A stretch of 58,046 nt of DNA from Cohaesibacter sp. (GTDB taxonomy: Bacteria; Pseudomonadota; Alphaproteobacteria; Rhizobiales; Cohaesibacteraceae). The notes under the pieces were generated by a model. The model saw nothing but the letters and a program-made list of their open reading frames with translations, was not told where the DNA came from and did no database searches. The stretch spans positions 1 through 58,046 of the forward strand of contig JAOXSH010000056.1 in assembly GCA_025800145.1 (NCBI GenBank), in the 5' to 3' direction. Shown here piece by piece: positions 43,552 to 51,458 of this stretch (the first letter of the stretch is position 1; each line of letters opens with the position of its first letter). Made by a program: the position numbers and the translations under genes.

Positions 43552-44721
43552 TTAAGAAAATTCTTCGCGGATTTCTTGGGTATGTGCTCCAAGGGGTGGG
43601 ATTTTTTGGTAATCCAGACGCTCCCGCCCCGCAGGAAGCGGCAATTGAAAGGTCTCACCATTTGGCAAAATGGATGTGGCCCGTTTTAAAGCTGGATGTG
43701 TGGGCAAGTCCTGCAATTTTGTGACACGCGACCAAGCTATCTTTTGCTCAATCAAACGCTGGATGGCTTCCTCTCGCGTCCAGTTGGCAAAGATGGGGTT
43801 GATTTGCTCATCCAAAGCCTTGCGATTTTCACTGCGTTTGGGATTGGTTTCAAAAAGCGGATTTTTTGGCAAATCCGGTCGCTCCAAAACACCATCGCAC
43901 AAACGAAGCCATTCGGCGTGATTTTGAATGGCGATGACCAGTTCCCCATCCTGACAGGCAATTTTGGTATAGGGATAAATCACCGCATGGGAGAGGCCAT
44001 TGCGGGTTGTTTCCTGCTGCAAATAGTCCTGATAGAGCAAAGGCACGGACATCCAGTCTGCCATGCAATCAAACATGGGCACTTTGATATGTTTGCCTTT
44101 TCCGGTGATGCCACGGCCAATCAAAGCTTCCAGCACCAGCGCGTGCGCAACCATGCCTGTGCCAATATCGGCAATCGAGATGCCGACCTTCACCGCCTCC
44201 TCTGTGGTACCTGTGACGGTGCAAATGCCGCTTTCTGCCTGTACCAACATGTCATAGGCGCGCATGTCGCGATAGTCGCTGTCCTGACGATAGCCATAAA
44301 TATCGACCACAATCAATTTGGGATAGTGTTTGGTTAAATGCGCCCCACCCAAGCCAAGGCGCTCGGCTGCACCGGGGGCGAAATTTTGAATGAAGACATC
44401 TGCCTTTTTCAAAATCTTATGCAACAAGGCCATGTCTGCTTCTGTCTTGATATCAAGAACAGCGCTTTCCTTGCCGCGATTAAGCCAAGCAAAATAGGCA
44501 CTGATGCCTTTGACGGCTTCGTCATATTTGCGGGCCGGATCACCTTCTGCGCGCTCTATCTTGATCACGCGTGCCCCGGCATCGGCCAATTTGACGCTAC
44601 AAGTGGGCGCTGCAACAGCCTGTTCCAGCGAAACGACCAATAGACCTTTGAGCGGTTGATCCTGCAAGGGTTGCTCTTTTGCATCAAGCCCTGAGGCGCT
44701 TTTCTGTTCTGATCCGGGCAT
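43552..44721 (-). CDS. CaiB/BaiF-family (class III) CoA transferase
   Basis: The 389-aa protein opens with GLLVVSLEQAVAAPTCSVKL and ADAGARVIKIERAEGDPARK, the family N-terminal signature. The catalytic Asp lies in MRAYDMLVQAESGI. FAWLNRGKESAVLDIK and FIQNFAPGAAERLGLG are further conserved blocks. Members transfer CoA between acids such as formate/oxalate, carnitine, mesaconate or malate; the pair is not predictable. AAGGA six to seven bases before ATG 44721 fixes the start. The gene is convergent with the SDR gene, separated by a weak CTTAAA/TTTAAG hairpin at 43539-43556. Confidence 0.92.
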   Translation of the reverse strand: MPGSEQKSASGLDAKEQPLQDQPLKGLLVVSLEQAVAAPTCSVKLADAGARVIKIERAEGDPARKYDEAVKGISAYFAWLNRGKESAVLDIKTEADMALLHKILKKADVFIQNFAPGAAERLGLGGAHLTKHYPKLIVVDIYGYRQDSDYRDMRAYDMLVQAESGICTVTGTTEEAVKVGISIADIGTGMVAHALVLEALIGRGITGKGKHIKVPMFDCMADWMSVPLLYQDYLQQETTRNGLSHAVIYPYTKIACQDGELVIAIQNHAEWLRLCDGVLERPDLPKNPLFETNPKRSENRKALDEQINPIFANWTREEAIQRLIEQKIAWSRVTKLQDLPTHPALKRATSILPNGETFQLPLPAGRERLDYQKIPPLGAHTQEIREEFS

Positions 44722-44850
44722 GAGACATCCTTCTTTGCAAGCTTTGGCGCAATTTGCAGTTTCTTGCAAATTATCAGGCAGAGGCTCGCAATGGCAGGTT
44801 AAAAATCTCATTTCCCCTTGAGAAAAAGTCGAAGACAGTGCGCCAATGGC

Positions 44851-45573
44851 CTATTCATCGCCAGAACGTCCACGAAAGCCCTTGGCAAAGACATACATTT
44901 CCGGGCTTTCTTTGCGGCTTGCCGGGGGTTTGATATGGGCGATGCTTTGATAATCGCGTTTTAGCTCGGCCAACATGTCATGCTCTGTCCCGCCCTTGAA
45001 CACCTTGGAGAGGAAAACACCGCCGGGGCGCAGATTTTCTTTTGCGAAAAGCGCTGCTACTTCAAAAAGATGCACAGTGCGTAAATGGTCGGTCTGTTTA
45101 TGACCTGTGGTGGGTGCTGCCATGTCTGACATCACAATATCGGGCAAATGGCCGCCCAAAGCTTCCATCAGGGCCTGTGGGGCGTCATCATCCAGAAAAT
45201 CTTTTTGCAGAATATGCACGCCTGCAATCGGGTCCATGCCCAGATAATCAATGCCGACGACCAAGGGATTGTCGCTGTTGGACTGAACGCGCCGGGCAGC
45301 AATATCGCACCAGCCGCCGGGCGCGCACCCCAAATCCACCACGCGCATTCCGGGCTTCAAGAACTGGAATTTGTCGTCCATTTCAATCAATTTGAAGGTG
45401 GAGCGAGAGCGAAAGCCCTCGACCTTGGCCCGCTGGACGTAAGGATCGTTCAACTGGCGCTGAAGCCAGCGCGTAGAGGAAGCCCTGCGACCCCGTGCAG
45501 TTTTTACCCGCACCCGCTCAACGCGATGCCCTTGAGAGTCCCGGCCTTCTCCGCCGCTTTTTCCCTTAGCCAT
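44851..45573 (-). CDS. rlmE: 23S rRNA (uridine-2552-2'-O)-methyltransferase
   Basis: The 240-aa FtsJ-type enzyme methylates U2552 in the ribosomal A-loop. The basic N-terminal tail (residues 1-40) is longer than in E. coli and typical of alphaproteobacteria. The SAM site is VVDLGCAPGGWCDIA. The K-D-K-E tetrad is visible: Lys in RSRSTFKLIEMD, Asp in DIVMSDMAAPTTG, Lys in FLSKVFKGG, Glu in ASRKESPEMYVFAKGF. It follows the ppx homologue by 83 bp on the same strand, a conserved alphaproteobacterial pairing. Confidence 0.95.
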   Translation of the reverse strand: MAKGKSGGEGRDSQGHRVERVRVKTARGRRASSTRWLQRQLNDPYVQRAKVEGFRSRSTFKLIEMDDKFQFLKPGMRVVDLGCAPGGWCDIAARRVQSNSDNPLVVGIDYLGMDPIAGVHILQKDFLDDDAPQALMEALGGHLPDIVMSDMAAPTTGHKQTDHLRTVHLFEVAALFAKENLRPGGVFLSKVFKGGTEHDMLAELKRDYQSIAHIKPPASRKESPEMYVFAKGFRGRSGDE

Positions 45574-45656
45574 ATATCCCGTTCCTGTCTTCACCCAACA
45601 TCATAACTGTTTTGCCTCTCAGGCACTCAACGACCGGTCAACCACTCTTGCCCATA

Positions 45657-47579
45657 TCAGCCATTGTCCTGAGGCGAGTTTTGACTTATCGTCTCGCCTG
45701 CCGTCTGGCCTGCCGTCTGGCCAGATCCAGCTTGCCCCGTCTGTCCGCGATGGCCACGGCCACCGCGCCTGCGTGGACGGCGGTTTTTGCTGTTGCGTTT
45801 TTTGCCAGATTGCGGCGTCCAGACCCCATCATCCAGCATCATTTCCATTAGAATGCCCTCGCGCAAGCCCCTATCGGCAACACGCAATTGCGGGCATGGC
45901 CATTCACGATGGAAAGCTTCCAAAATAGCGCATCCTGCCAACACCAGATCGGCCCGATCCTGCCCTATGCAGGGATTGGCAATGCGTTCTTCAAAATCCA
46001 TCTCCAGCACCCGAGCAATCATGGAGCGCACTTCCTGCGCACTGAGCCAAGTGCCATCGACCTGCTTGCGATCATAGCGCTCTAAGCCCAGATGCACGCC
46101 GGCCAGCGTTGTCACCGTTCCCGATGTTCCCAGCATATGGATATGCTTGTTTTGGATGGCATGGGCAAGGGCTTCACGTTCGTCAAATTCATGCAGCATT
46201 TCGCGCACTTCTGCAACCATAGCTTCAAAATGCTCTTTGGTGACAATATGGCCGCCATGTTTTTCTGACAATGTGACCACACCGACTTGCAGCGAGGTCC
46301 AGCAGCGCATACGCTCTGACAAGCGGCGCATGGCGCGACGGGTTTGCCGATTGCGCTTTTCGCCGGGTAATGGCTGTTTTTCTTCTTCTGCAATTTTGTC
46401 TAGATCCAGCCAGACAATTTCTGACGAGCCGCCACCAATATCAAACAAGACCACACCTTCGGCCTCTGGATGGACCAATGAGGCACAGCCAGCCACAGCA
46501 AGGCGGGCCTCTGTTTCGCGATTGACGATTTCCAGTTTCAGGCCGGTTTCTTTATAGACGCGATGCAAGAACGTGCCGCCATTCAGTGCCCGACGGCAGG
46601 CTTCTGTTGCGATCAGGCGGAAACGTTTGACCCTGCGATAGGCCAATTTGGATTTGCAGATTTTCAGCGCGGCAATTGCACGCTCTTGGGCTTCATTGCT
46701 CAAACGGCCAGTTTGGGATAAGCCCTCGCCAAGCCGCACAATGCGGGAGAAAGAATCCACCACGCGAAAAGACTGGCCATGTGGCTCTGCGACCAGCAAG
46801 CGACAATTGTTGGTGCCCAAATCAAGCGCGGCATAGACGGTGCGATCTGGATGGAATTGTGCTTTTGCCTGTGCAGGGCCATGAGACCCACCACTTGCGT
46901 GCTTTTTGCCGCGATAGGATGATCCGCGATGCGATTGGGATTGCGTACGCTCCCTCTGCTCTTGCTGTTTATGATCTTGCTGCGGTTGCTCTTTTTGTGA
47001 GCGCTCTTGTTGTTGGCGATTTGAGCGTGATTGCGATGCATCATTAGGCTGACGCCCCTCAATCGTTTGGCGTTTACGCCCTGTGCGGCCCCGGCGTCTA
47101 TGCTCGCTCTGGGGCTGAGCATCTGTTTGGGTTTGGTCCTGATGAGCTTGCGCTTGTGGCCGTGTCTGGCCTTGCATTTGGGCGTCACTGCTCTCAGACT
47201 TTGCCTTTGACCGCTGCCAAGCACCAAAGTCTCGCCCAGTCCTATCTGACTGGCGAGGCATATTTTGCTGGGTGGCTGAGGATACAACCCCAGATTTGCG
47301 CTTGCCTTTCCGGCGCCGCGCTTTGAACTTTGGCTGCTCTGCCTGCTCAGTTTCAGGGTTTGATAACCCGGATTTGCCGTGAAGCCTTTCAGACTCCTGC
47401 CGTTTTGCAGAAGACCGGCGCTTGCCGTTACGCGTGCGCTTACTGGTCCTCTCGTCTTGTGTGACAGGAGACCTGCTTTCGCTTCTCTTTTCCTCTGCTT
47501 TGCTTTTGCTGGCAGAAGAATGCGCAGGTTCAACAGCTGTACGACGCCCACTCGGACGATCGTCAGCGTCATGTGCCAC
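45657..47579 (-). CDS. Ppx/GppA-family phosphatase with long disordered N-terminal extension
   Basis: The 640-aa protein has three parts. Residues 1 to about 245 are low-complexity and highly charged (Arg, Lys, Gln, Ser), with stretches such as RSNRQQQERSQKEQPQQDHK. The Ppx/GppA domain runs from about 248 (YAALDLGTNNCRLLVAEP) through VLFDIGGGSSEIVWLD and MLGTSGTVTTLAGVHLGL. The C-terminus is again basic and Gly-rich (RRPRRRGGRGHRGQTGQAG). There is no C-terminal HD domain. The family hydrolyses polyphosphate or pppGpp. The basic tails could bind RNA or polyphosphate, which is inference. The GTG start at 47579 has AGGAG eight bases upstream. rlmE lies immediately downstream. Confidence 0.9.
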   Translation of the reverse strand: MAHDADDRPSGRRTAVEPAHSSASKSKAEEKRSESRSPVTQDERTSKRTRNGKRRSSAKRQESERLHGKSGLSNPETEQAEQPKFKARRRKGKRKSGVVSSATQQNMPRQSDRTGRDFGAWQRSKAKSESSDAQMQGQTRPQAQAHQDQTQTDAQPQSEHRRRGRTGRKRQTIEGRQPNDASQSRSNRQQQERSQKEQPQQDHKQQEQRERTQSQSHRGSSYRGKKHASGGSHGPAQAKAQFHPDRTVYAALDLGTNNCRLLVAEPHGQSFRVVDSFSRIVRLGEGLSQTGRLSNEAQERAIAALKICKSKLAYRRVKRFRLIATEACRRALNGGTFLHRVYKETGLKLEIVNRETEARLAVAGCASLVHPEAEGVVLFDIGGGSSEIVWLDLDKIAEEEKQPLPGEKRNRQTRRAMRRLSERMRCWTSLQVGVVTLSEKHGGHIVTKEHFEAMVAEVREMLHEFDEREALAHAIQNKHIHMLGTSGTVTTLAGVHLGLERYDRKQVDGTWLSAQEVRSMIARVLEMDFEERIANPCIGQDRADLVLAGCAILEAFHREWPCPQLRVADRGLREGILMEMMLDDGVWTPQSGKKRNSKNRRPRRRGGRGHRGQTGQAGSGQTAGQTAGETISQNSPQDNG

Positions 47580-47745
47580 TTAACGTCTCCTGCTGCGCTG
47601 CTTCATGTTGACAAAACATGGCGCGCAGCGTGTGATTCAAAATCAATGTCGCCAATCAGTCTATCAGGCCCCTAAAATAGAGCAAGAGCCAAGCGAACGG
47701 CTTTTTACTTTTTTGCCGCGCGGCTCTCCTCTTTGCGCTCTTTTA

Positions 47746-47905
47746 TACCAACGGCACGAAAGATTACCCCATATGACCGGATTTTATTGGCTTCCTGGAC
47801 TTCGTCGCTCTTGCTTTGTGGTCAACCAGACCATGGCAGCAAAAGCGTCTTACCAGAAAGCCAATAAAATCCGGTCATATGGGGTAATCTTTTATGCCGT
47901 TGGTA
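47746..47905 (+). repeat. Palindromic repeat, family A, copy 3 (160 bp, complete)
   Basis: The two arms, 47746-47798 and 47853-47905, are 53-bp inverted repeats with about three mismatches, ending in TACCAACGGC and GCCGTTGGTA. The 54-nt centre includes GGTCAACCAGACC and matches the core of copies 1 and 2. It has the form of a MITE. The rest of 47580-47978 holds no gene; the ppx promoter must lie just before the element. Confidence 0.93.
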
Positions 47906-47978
47906 TTACAGATGCAAAAGTCAATCAGCCTCTCAATGGAAAGGCTCTGATAGGGATCATATTTTAGAGAAAAAGCAT

Positions 47979-48052
47979 TGGCTGGGGATCCTGGACTCGA
48001 ACCAGGACCGACGGAGTCAGAGTCCGCTGTTCTACCATTAAACTAATCCCCA
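47979..48052 (-). tRNA. tRNA-Gln (anticodon CTG)
   Basis: On the minus strand the acceptor stem TGGGGAT pairs with ATCCCCA, followed by G and an encoded CCA. The anticodon arm reads GCGGA-CTCTGAC-TCCGT, giving anticodon CTG (codon CAG). GGTTCGAGTCC forms the T arm. The length is 74 nt including CCA. Confidence 0.95.
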
Positions 48053-48164
48053 GCAGGATTTATGCGGCATCATAAGCACCGCTATCGGTAGTGTGGGATC
48101 GTTTAATGGCTTTGCCTGCGCCCGTCAAGCATCTTGCAAAGCATGTGCATAAATGCATGGGGAA

Positions 48165-48212
48165 AAGAAAACCGGTTTGATTGGCTTTGTGGCGATGGCT
48201 CAAACCGGCTTT
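48165..48212 (-). terminator. Rho-independent terminator of the metal-transport operon
   Basis: CCGGTTTGA (48172-48180) and TCAAACCGG (48200-48208) form a perfect 9-bp stem. On the minus strand it is followed by TTTTCTTTTCC. Confidence 0.85.
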
Positions 48213-48219
48213 TGGGCTA

Positions 48220-48759
48220 TCAATCGTGATTATGGCCGGCATGACTATGCTGGGTGGCATTGTCTGCTTCAATTTCAATCGTGACATGCATTTCGCCACG
48301 ATCAAAGACCAAGTCCATCTCAAAACTTTCCCCTTTGTGATAATCTTGCGAGAGAGCATTCAAGCGCAAGGCAATCGCCTTTGGGGCTAAATCCAGATGA
48401 CGGCCTGCCTTGATGGGCACAGGCTTGTTGATTGGCAGATATTTTGGCGCGCCATCTTTTAGCTGAAATCCAACCAACTCCACCGATTGGGCATTGCTAG
48501 CTTCGCCGCCTTTGAAGATCACCGTGGCATCAGAGCGATTGTCCAATTCCACAAAAACTAATCCATTCTCGCCTTTATGGCTTTCGCGCATCCAGCCATG
48601 CAAGGCATGAATGCCCTTAAATTCGCTTTTATGCGTCTCATGCTTATGCTCACCATGCTTATGATGATCATGTTTTGCTCCACTTCCAGCATAGGCTGTA
48701 AAGGCCGTGAGAGACAGGGCGCTGGCAATCAGCATGGCGAACAGGTTGTTGGATTGCAT
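48220..48759 (-). CDS. His-rich periplasmic protein with a PCu(A)C-like fold
   Basis: The 179-aa protein has a signal peptide to about residue 24 (AMLIASALSLTAFTAYA). The mature N-terminus is His-rich (KHDHHKHGEHKHETHKSE) and the C-terminus ends HSHAGHNHD. The body follows the copper chaperone PCu(A)C pattern: HGWMRESHKGENGLVFVELD, SVELVGFQ, PVPIKAGRHLDLAPK, and LDLVF-like FEMDLVFDRGEMHVTI. The usual Met/His copper ligands of the H-M-X10-M...H-X-M type are not conserved, so the His tails probably carry the metal. AAGGAG precedes ATG 48759. It is the last gene of the ABC operon, 32 bp after the permease. Confidence 0.8.
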   Translation of the reverse strand: MQSNNLFAMLIASALSLTAFTAYAGSGAKHDHHKHGEHKHETHKSEFKGIHALHGWMRESHKGENGLVFVELDNRSDATVIFKGGEASNAQSVELVGFQLKDGAPKYLPINKPVPIKAGRHLDLAPKAIALRLNALSQDYHKGESFEMDLVFDRGEMHVTIEIEADNATQHSHAGHNHD

Positions 48760-48791
48760 CTTGGTTCTCCTTGTGTGACAGACAGTTTGCG

Positions 48792-50126
48792 TCAGGCTCG
48801 CAAATCCCTGATTGCAGGCCGAAGCAAGGCCAGCCCTGCCGGGATCATAGCCAGTAAAATGGTGATAGAGACAAACCCGGCCAGTAAATGAAATTCTGGC
48901 CATTGCAGGCTTGCCTTGATCAGGATATCGGTGCGCTCACTGATGATGTTTGACAAAAGAGCCGTTGTCACAAAGCCGAACCCCAAGCCAGACACAGCCC
49001 CTGCCCCAATCAAAATGGCGGCAAAGCTCCAAACGATCGAAAAGACAAACCGTCTTGGCGCACCGATGGCTCGTAACAGCGCCAACCGTCGGGAAAAGAG
49101 GCGGGTTAAGATGACAAGCCCTGTCAGGACACCCCCGGCCACCAGAATTTGTGTGATAACGGCCATGATGGACATGACGGACCGGATGTCCCCCAAAATA
49201 GCATGCAATTGGGACAGTACGGCCCCGGGAAAGATGGCCATACTCTCTTTGCGGGTAAATTCCGATTTCAACGCATAATTGGCCCAAAGCTCTTCTGCCC
49301 TAACCAAAATGGCGGGCGTGCCGGGAAAATAGTCTGGATCAAAGGGCGGGCCAAGGCGTGCACCTTCTTGCGGTTTATGGCCCGTTCCCATGCCATGAAC
49401 CAGCCAAACGGCCTCAACTGGCACCAAAATCGCCTTGTCCCATGGGCTGCCCGTTGGTTGCATACGGCCCACAATGCGAAAGACTTCGCCTTCATGGGCG
49501 TCTGCTTCTGCACTATGACCAGTGCCATGCGCCGGGGTGAAGTGACTGCCCAATGGCAAATCAATCGCGCTTCCTACCACTGCTTCAAAGGGTTTTTCGA
49601 AAGCGCGTCCTTTTCTTAATTCACCGGAGAGATGCTGCAAAAAATCCAATGTTGTCCCGACAACCGGCGCGCCCTGATAGCTGTCACCAAATGCAATGGG
49701 GGCTGCAAAACTGACATGATCATGATTGGCAATTTCATTATAGAGTTTGCCATCAAGGAGCGACAAATCCGTTGGTTGTAAATAAACCGCTGCCAGAACA
49801 TTGGTCACCTCACTGCCCGGTGCAGCAATGATGAGATCAAACTTTTCTGCGGCTTTCGCTGTGCCTTGACGCAACCCCCGCTCTTGGGCCAAAAGCCCTA
49901 CCCCAAGCGCCACAGAGGTTGCAATCAACGCAATGAACATCAGGCTGGTCCAGCGAAATTGCCACAGCATTGCCCGCACCAGAGGAAGCGGTCTGAAGCC
50001 GTGCGAGACATAAAGACCAACCATGATGCATGGCATCAAATATAGGGCGAATAAAAGGCTGTCCTGCATGAATGGCGAGAGCGCGTCCCATAGATCAAGC
50101 ATGAAGAGCGGTAGAAAATCTTTCAT
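48792..50126 (-). CDS. MacB/FtsX-type ABC transporter permease
   Basis: The 444-aa protein has an extra hydrophobic segment at about 22-42, then TM at about 58-80, a large periplasmic domain (about 85-320) and three C-terminal segments forming an FtsX domain (MAVITQILVAGGVLTGLVIL, RRLALLRAIGAPRRFVFSIV). The periplasmic part contains FDLIIAAPGSEVTNVLAAVY, the MacB-like core opening, and a His-bearing loop (HFTPAHGTGHSAEADAHEGE) that could meet metal. FtsX/MacB transporters act mechanically across the periplasm rather than as channels. The start overlaps the ATPase stop by ATGA. Confidence 0.88.
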   Translation of the reverse strand: MKDFLPLFMLDLWDALSPFMQDSLLFALYLMPCIMVGLYVSHGFRPLPLVRAMLWQFRWTSLMFIALIATSVALGVGLLAQERGLRQGTAKAAEKFDLIIAAPGSEVTNVLAAVYLQPTDLSLLDGKLYNEIANHDHVSFAAPIAFGDSYQGAPVVGTTLDFLQHLSGELRKGRAFEKPFEAVVGSAIDLPLGSHFTPAHGTGHSAEADAHEGEVFRIVGRMQPTGSPWDKAILVPVEAVWLVHGMGTGHKPQEGARLGPPFDPDYFPGTPAILVRAEELWANYALKSEFTRKESMAIFPGAVLSQLHAILGDIRSVMSIMAVITQILVAGGVLTGLVILTRLFSRRLALLRAIGAPRRFVFSIVWSFAAILIGAGAVSGLGFGFVTTALLSNIISERTDILIKASLQWPEFHLLAGFVSITILLAMIPAGLALLRPAIRDLRA

Positions 50127-50944
50127 GATCCTACCTCTTCCTTGCCTTGATTGAGGCCTTGTCTTTCCCTGTTTTGCTTTTCCCTGTCGTTTCGCTCAGT
50201 AATTTTGCCGTCTGTGACCTCAAGGATGCGATCCATTTTTTCGCATAAGGATATGTCATGACTGACGACAATCAGGGTTTTGTGCTGTCTGCGCACCAGA
50301 GCGGTCAAATCTTCAATCAAGTGATCAGACGCCCTGCGATCAAGGCTGGCTGTTGGCTCGTCGGCCAACAGAATGGGCGGATCATTGGACAAAGCACGGG
50401 CAATCGCGACGCGCTGCCTTTCTCCGCCAGAAAAGCTGGCAATGGTTCGCTTGGCGATATCCTTGATGCCCAAATGACGCAAAGTCTGCTCGGCGCGTTG
50501 CTGCACTGCCTTTTTGTTATGTCCCGGCATATAGCCGTTGGATATAGTGGCATTGGCAAGGGCGTCCATTTCTTCAAAGAGCAAAAAATCCTGAAAAATC
50601 ATACCCAGAGTTTCGCGTCTGAAACGCGCACGCACTTCAGAGGAGAGTTTGACCATATCCTGCTCTCTATTGTTTTTCTCTTTGTTGCCGGTTGCTTGGG
50701 GGAGAGACCAGCATATTGAGCCGGACATATGCTCTGCCAAGCCTGCCAGCGCGAAGAGCAAGGTTGATTTGCCTGCACCCGACGCGCCCTTGATGGCGAT
50801 GGTCTGGCCGTGAAAAATCTTCAGCTGCGGCACATCCAAAAGCAATCGGTCTTTCTCTCCCCTCACCTGCAAATCCTTGACTGTCAGAATTGCGTGAGGC
50901 TCGGACCCTTCATCCATAAAATCAGAACCGTTCATAGCTTGCAT
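50123..50944 (-). CDS. ABC transporter ATP-binding protein (MacB/LolD type)
   Basis: The 273-aa ATPase has Walker A GASGAGKST, Q-loop FQDFLLFEEMDAL, signature SFSGGERQRVAIARAL, Walker B PILLADEPTASLD and the switch His in VVSHDIS. It belongs to the LolD/MacB-like group, matching its permease partner, with which it overlaps by four bases. It starts inside the last codons of the Tat-protein gene (overlap 23 bp if the first ATG is used; 50935 and 50917 are alternatives). It powers the permease at the inner membrane. Confidence 0.92.
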   Translation of the reverse strand: MQAMNGSDFMDEGSEPHAILTVKDLQVRGEKDRLLLDVPQLKIFHGQTIAIKGASGAGKSTLLFALAGLAEHMSGSICWSLPQATGNKEKNNREQDMVKLSSEVRARFRRETLGMIFQDFLLFEEMDALANATISNGYMPGHNKKAVQQRAEQTLRHLGIKDIAKRTIASFSGGERQRVAIARALSNDPPILLADEPTASLDRRASDHLIEDLTALVRRQHKTLIVVSHDISLCEKMDRILEVTDGKITERNDREKQNRERQGLNQGKEEVGS

Positions 50945-51377
50945 TCACAACTCGCACACGGCTGACAAAGCCGGTTTCAGGATCCTTGAAAGAACCAAGC
51001 GCCAAACGTCCCTTGACGACAATTTTCTGATTGAACGGAATGACTTTCAAAATACGCTTGGTATAGATGGCAAGAATATCATCGGGCCATTCTGCATCTG
51101 TTTCGCAAAAAGGGCAGACAGCGAGAGGGCGTTTTGTGAGGACGAAAAAACTGGATTCGGCCTTTAAAGGTGGGGCCATAAAGCCTTCGACCAGAATGGT
51201 TTGCTCTTCGTGAGCTTTGGCAAAGTCAGAAAAGCTCAGATCCTTATTATAAAGCTCGCGCATTTTGATGCGGGGGATCTGGGCATGAGCATCGCGCTGC
51301 ATTCCTGGTAAGACAGACATGAGCCCTGTTGCAGCTGCGATTGCACTTTTGGTTAAAAAATCACGGCGATCCATCAT
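50922..51377 (-). CDS. Tat-exported CxxC protein (DUF3299-like position in operon)
   Basis: The 151-aa protein has a twin-arginine signal (MMDRRDFLTKSAIAAATGLM) ending near AHA. The mature domain has FFVLTKRPLAVCPFCETDAE, a CPFC motif that could bind metal or a thiol partner. IVVKGRLALGSFKDPETGFV near the end reads like a small beta-barrel. I do not firmly assign a family. In the PA4063-PA4066/Zrg type of operon, the equivalent place is taken by a DUF3299 protein of similar size. Tat export suggests folding or cofactor loading before export. GAGG lies upstream of ATG 51377. The stop lies within the ATPase start region. Confidence 0.7.
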   Translation of the reverse strand: MMDRRDFLTKSAIAAATGLMSVLPGMQRDAHAQIPRIKMRELYNKDLSFSDFAKAHEEQTILVEGFMAPPLKAESSFFVLTKRPLAVCPFCETDAEWPDDILAIYTKRILKVIPFNQKIVVKGRLALGSFKDPETGFVSRVRVVNASYERF

Positions 51378-51404
51378 CAGATCAACCTCATTTGTTTCAT
51401 TGGA

Positions 51405-51436
51405 AATGGAAGACAAAATAATTTCCATCTTCCATT
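51405..51436. promoter_or_regulatory. Inverted repeat in the phoA-Tat protein gap
   Basis: AATGGAAGA (51405-51413) and TCTTCCATT (51428-51436) form a 9-bp inverted repeat around 14 nt. There is no T run. It could be an operator for the transporter genes or a processing hairpin. Confidence 0.45.
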
Positions 51437-51458
51437 ATCGCTTAGGTTCAGCCAGCTT

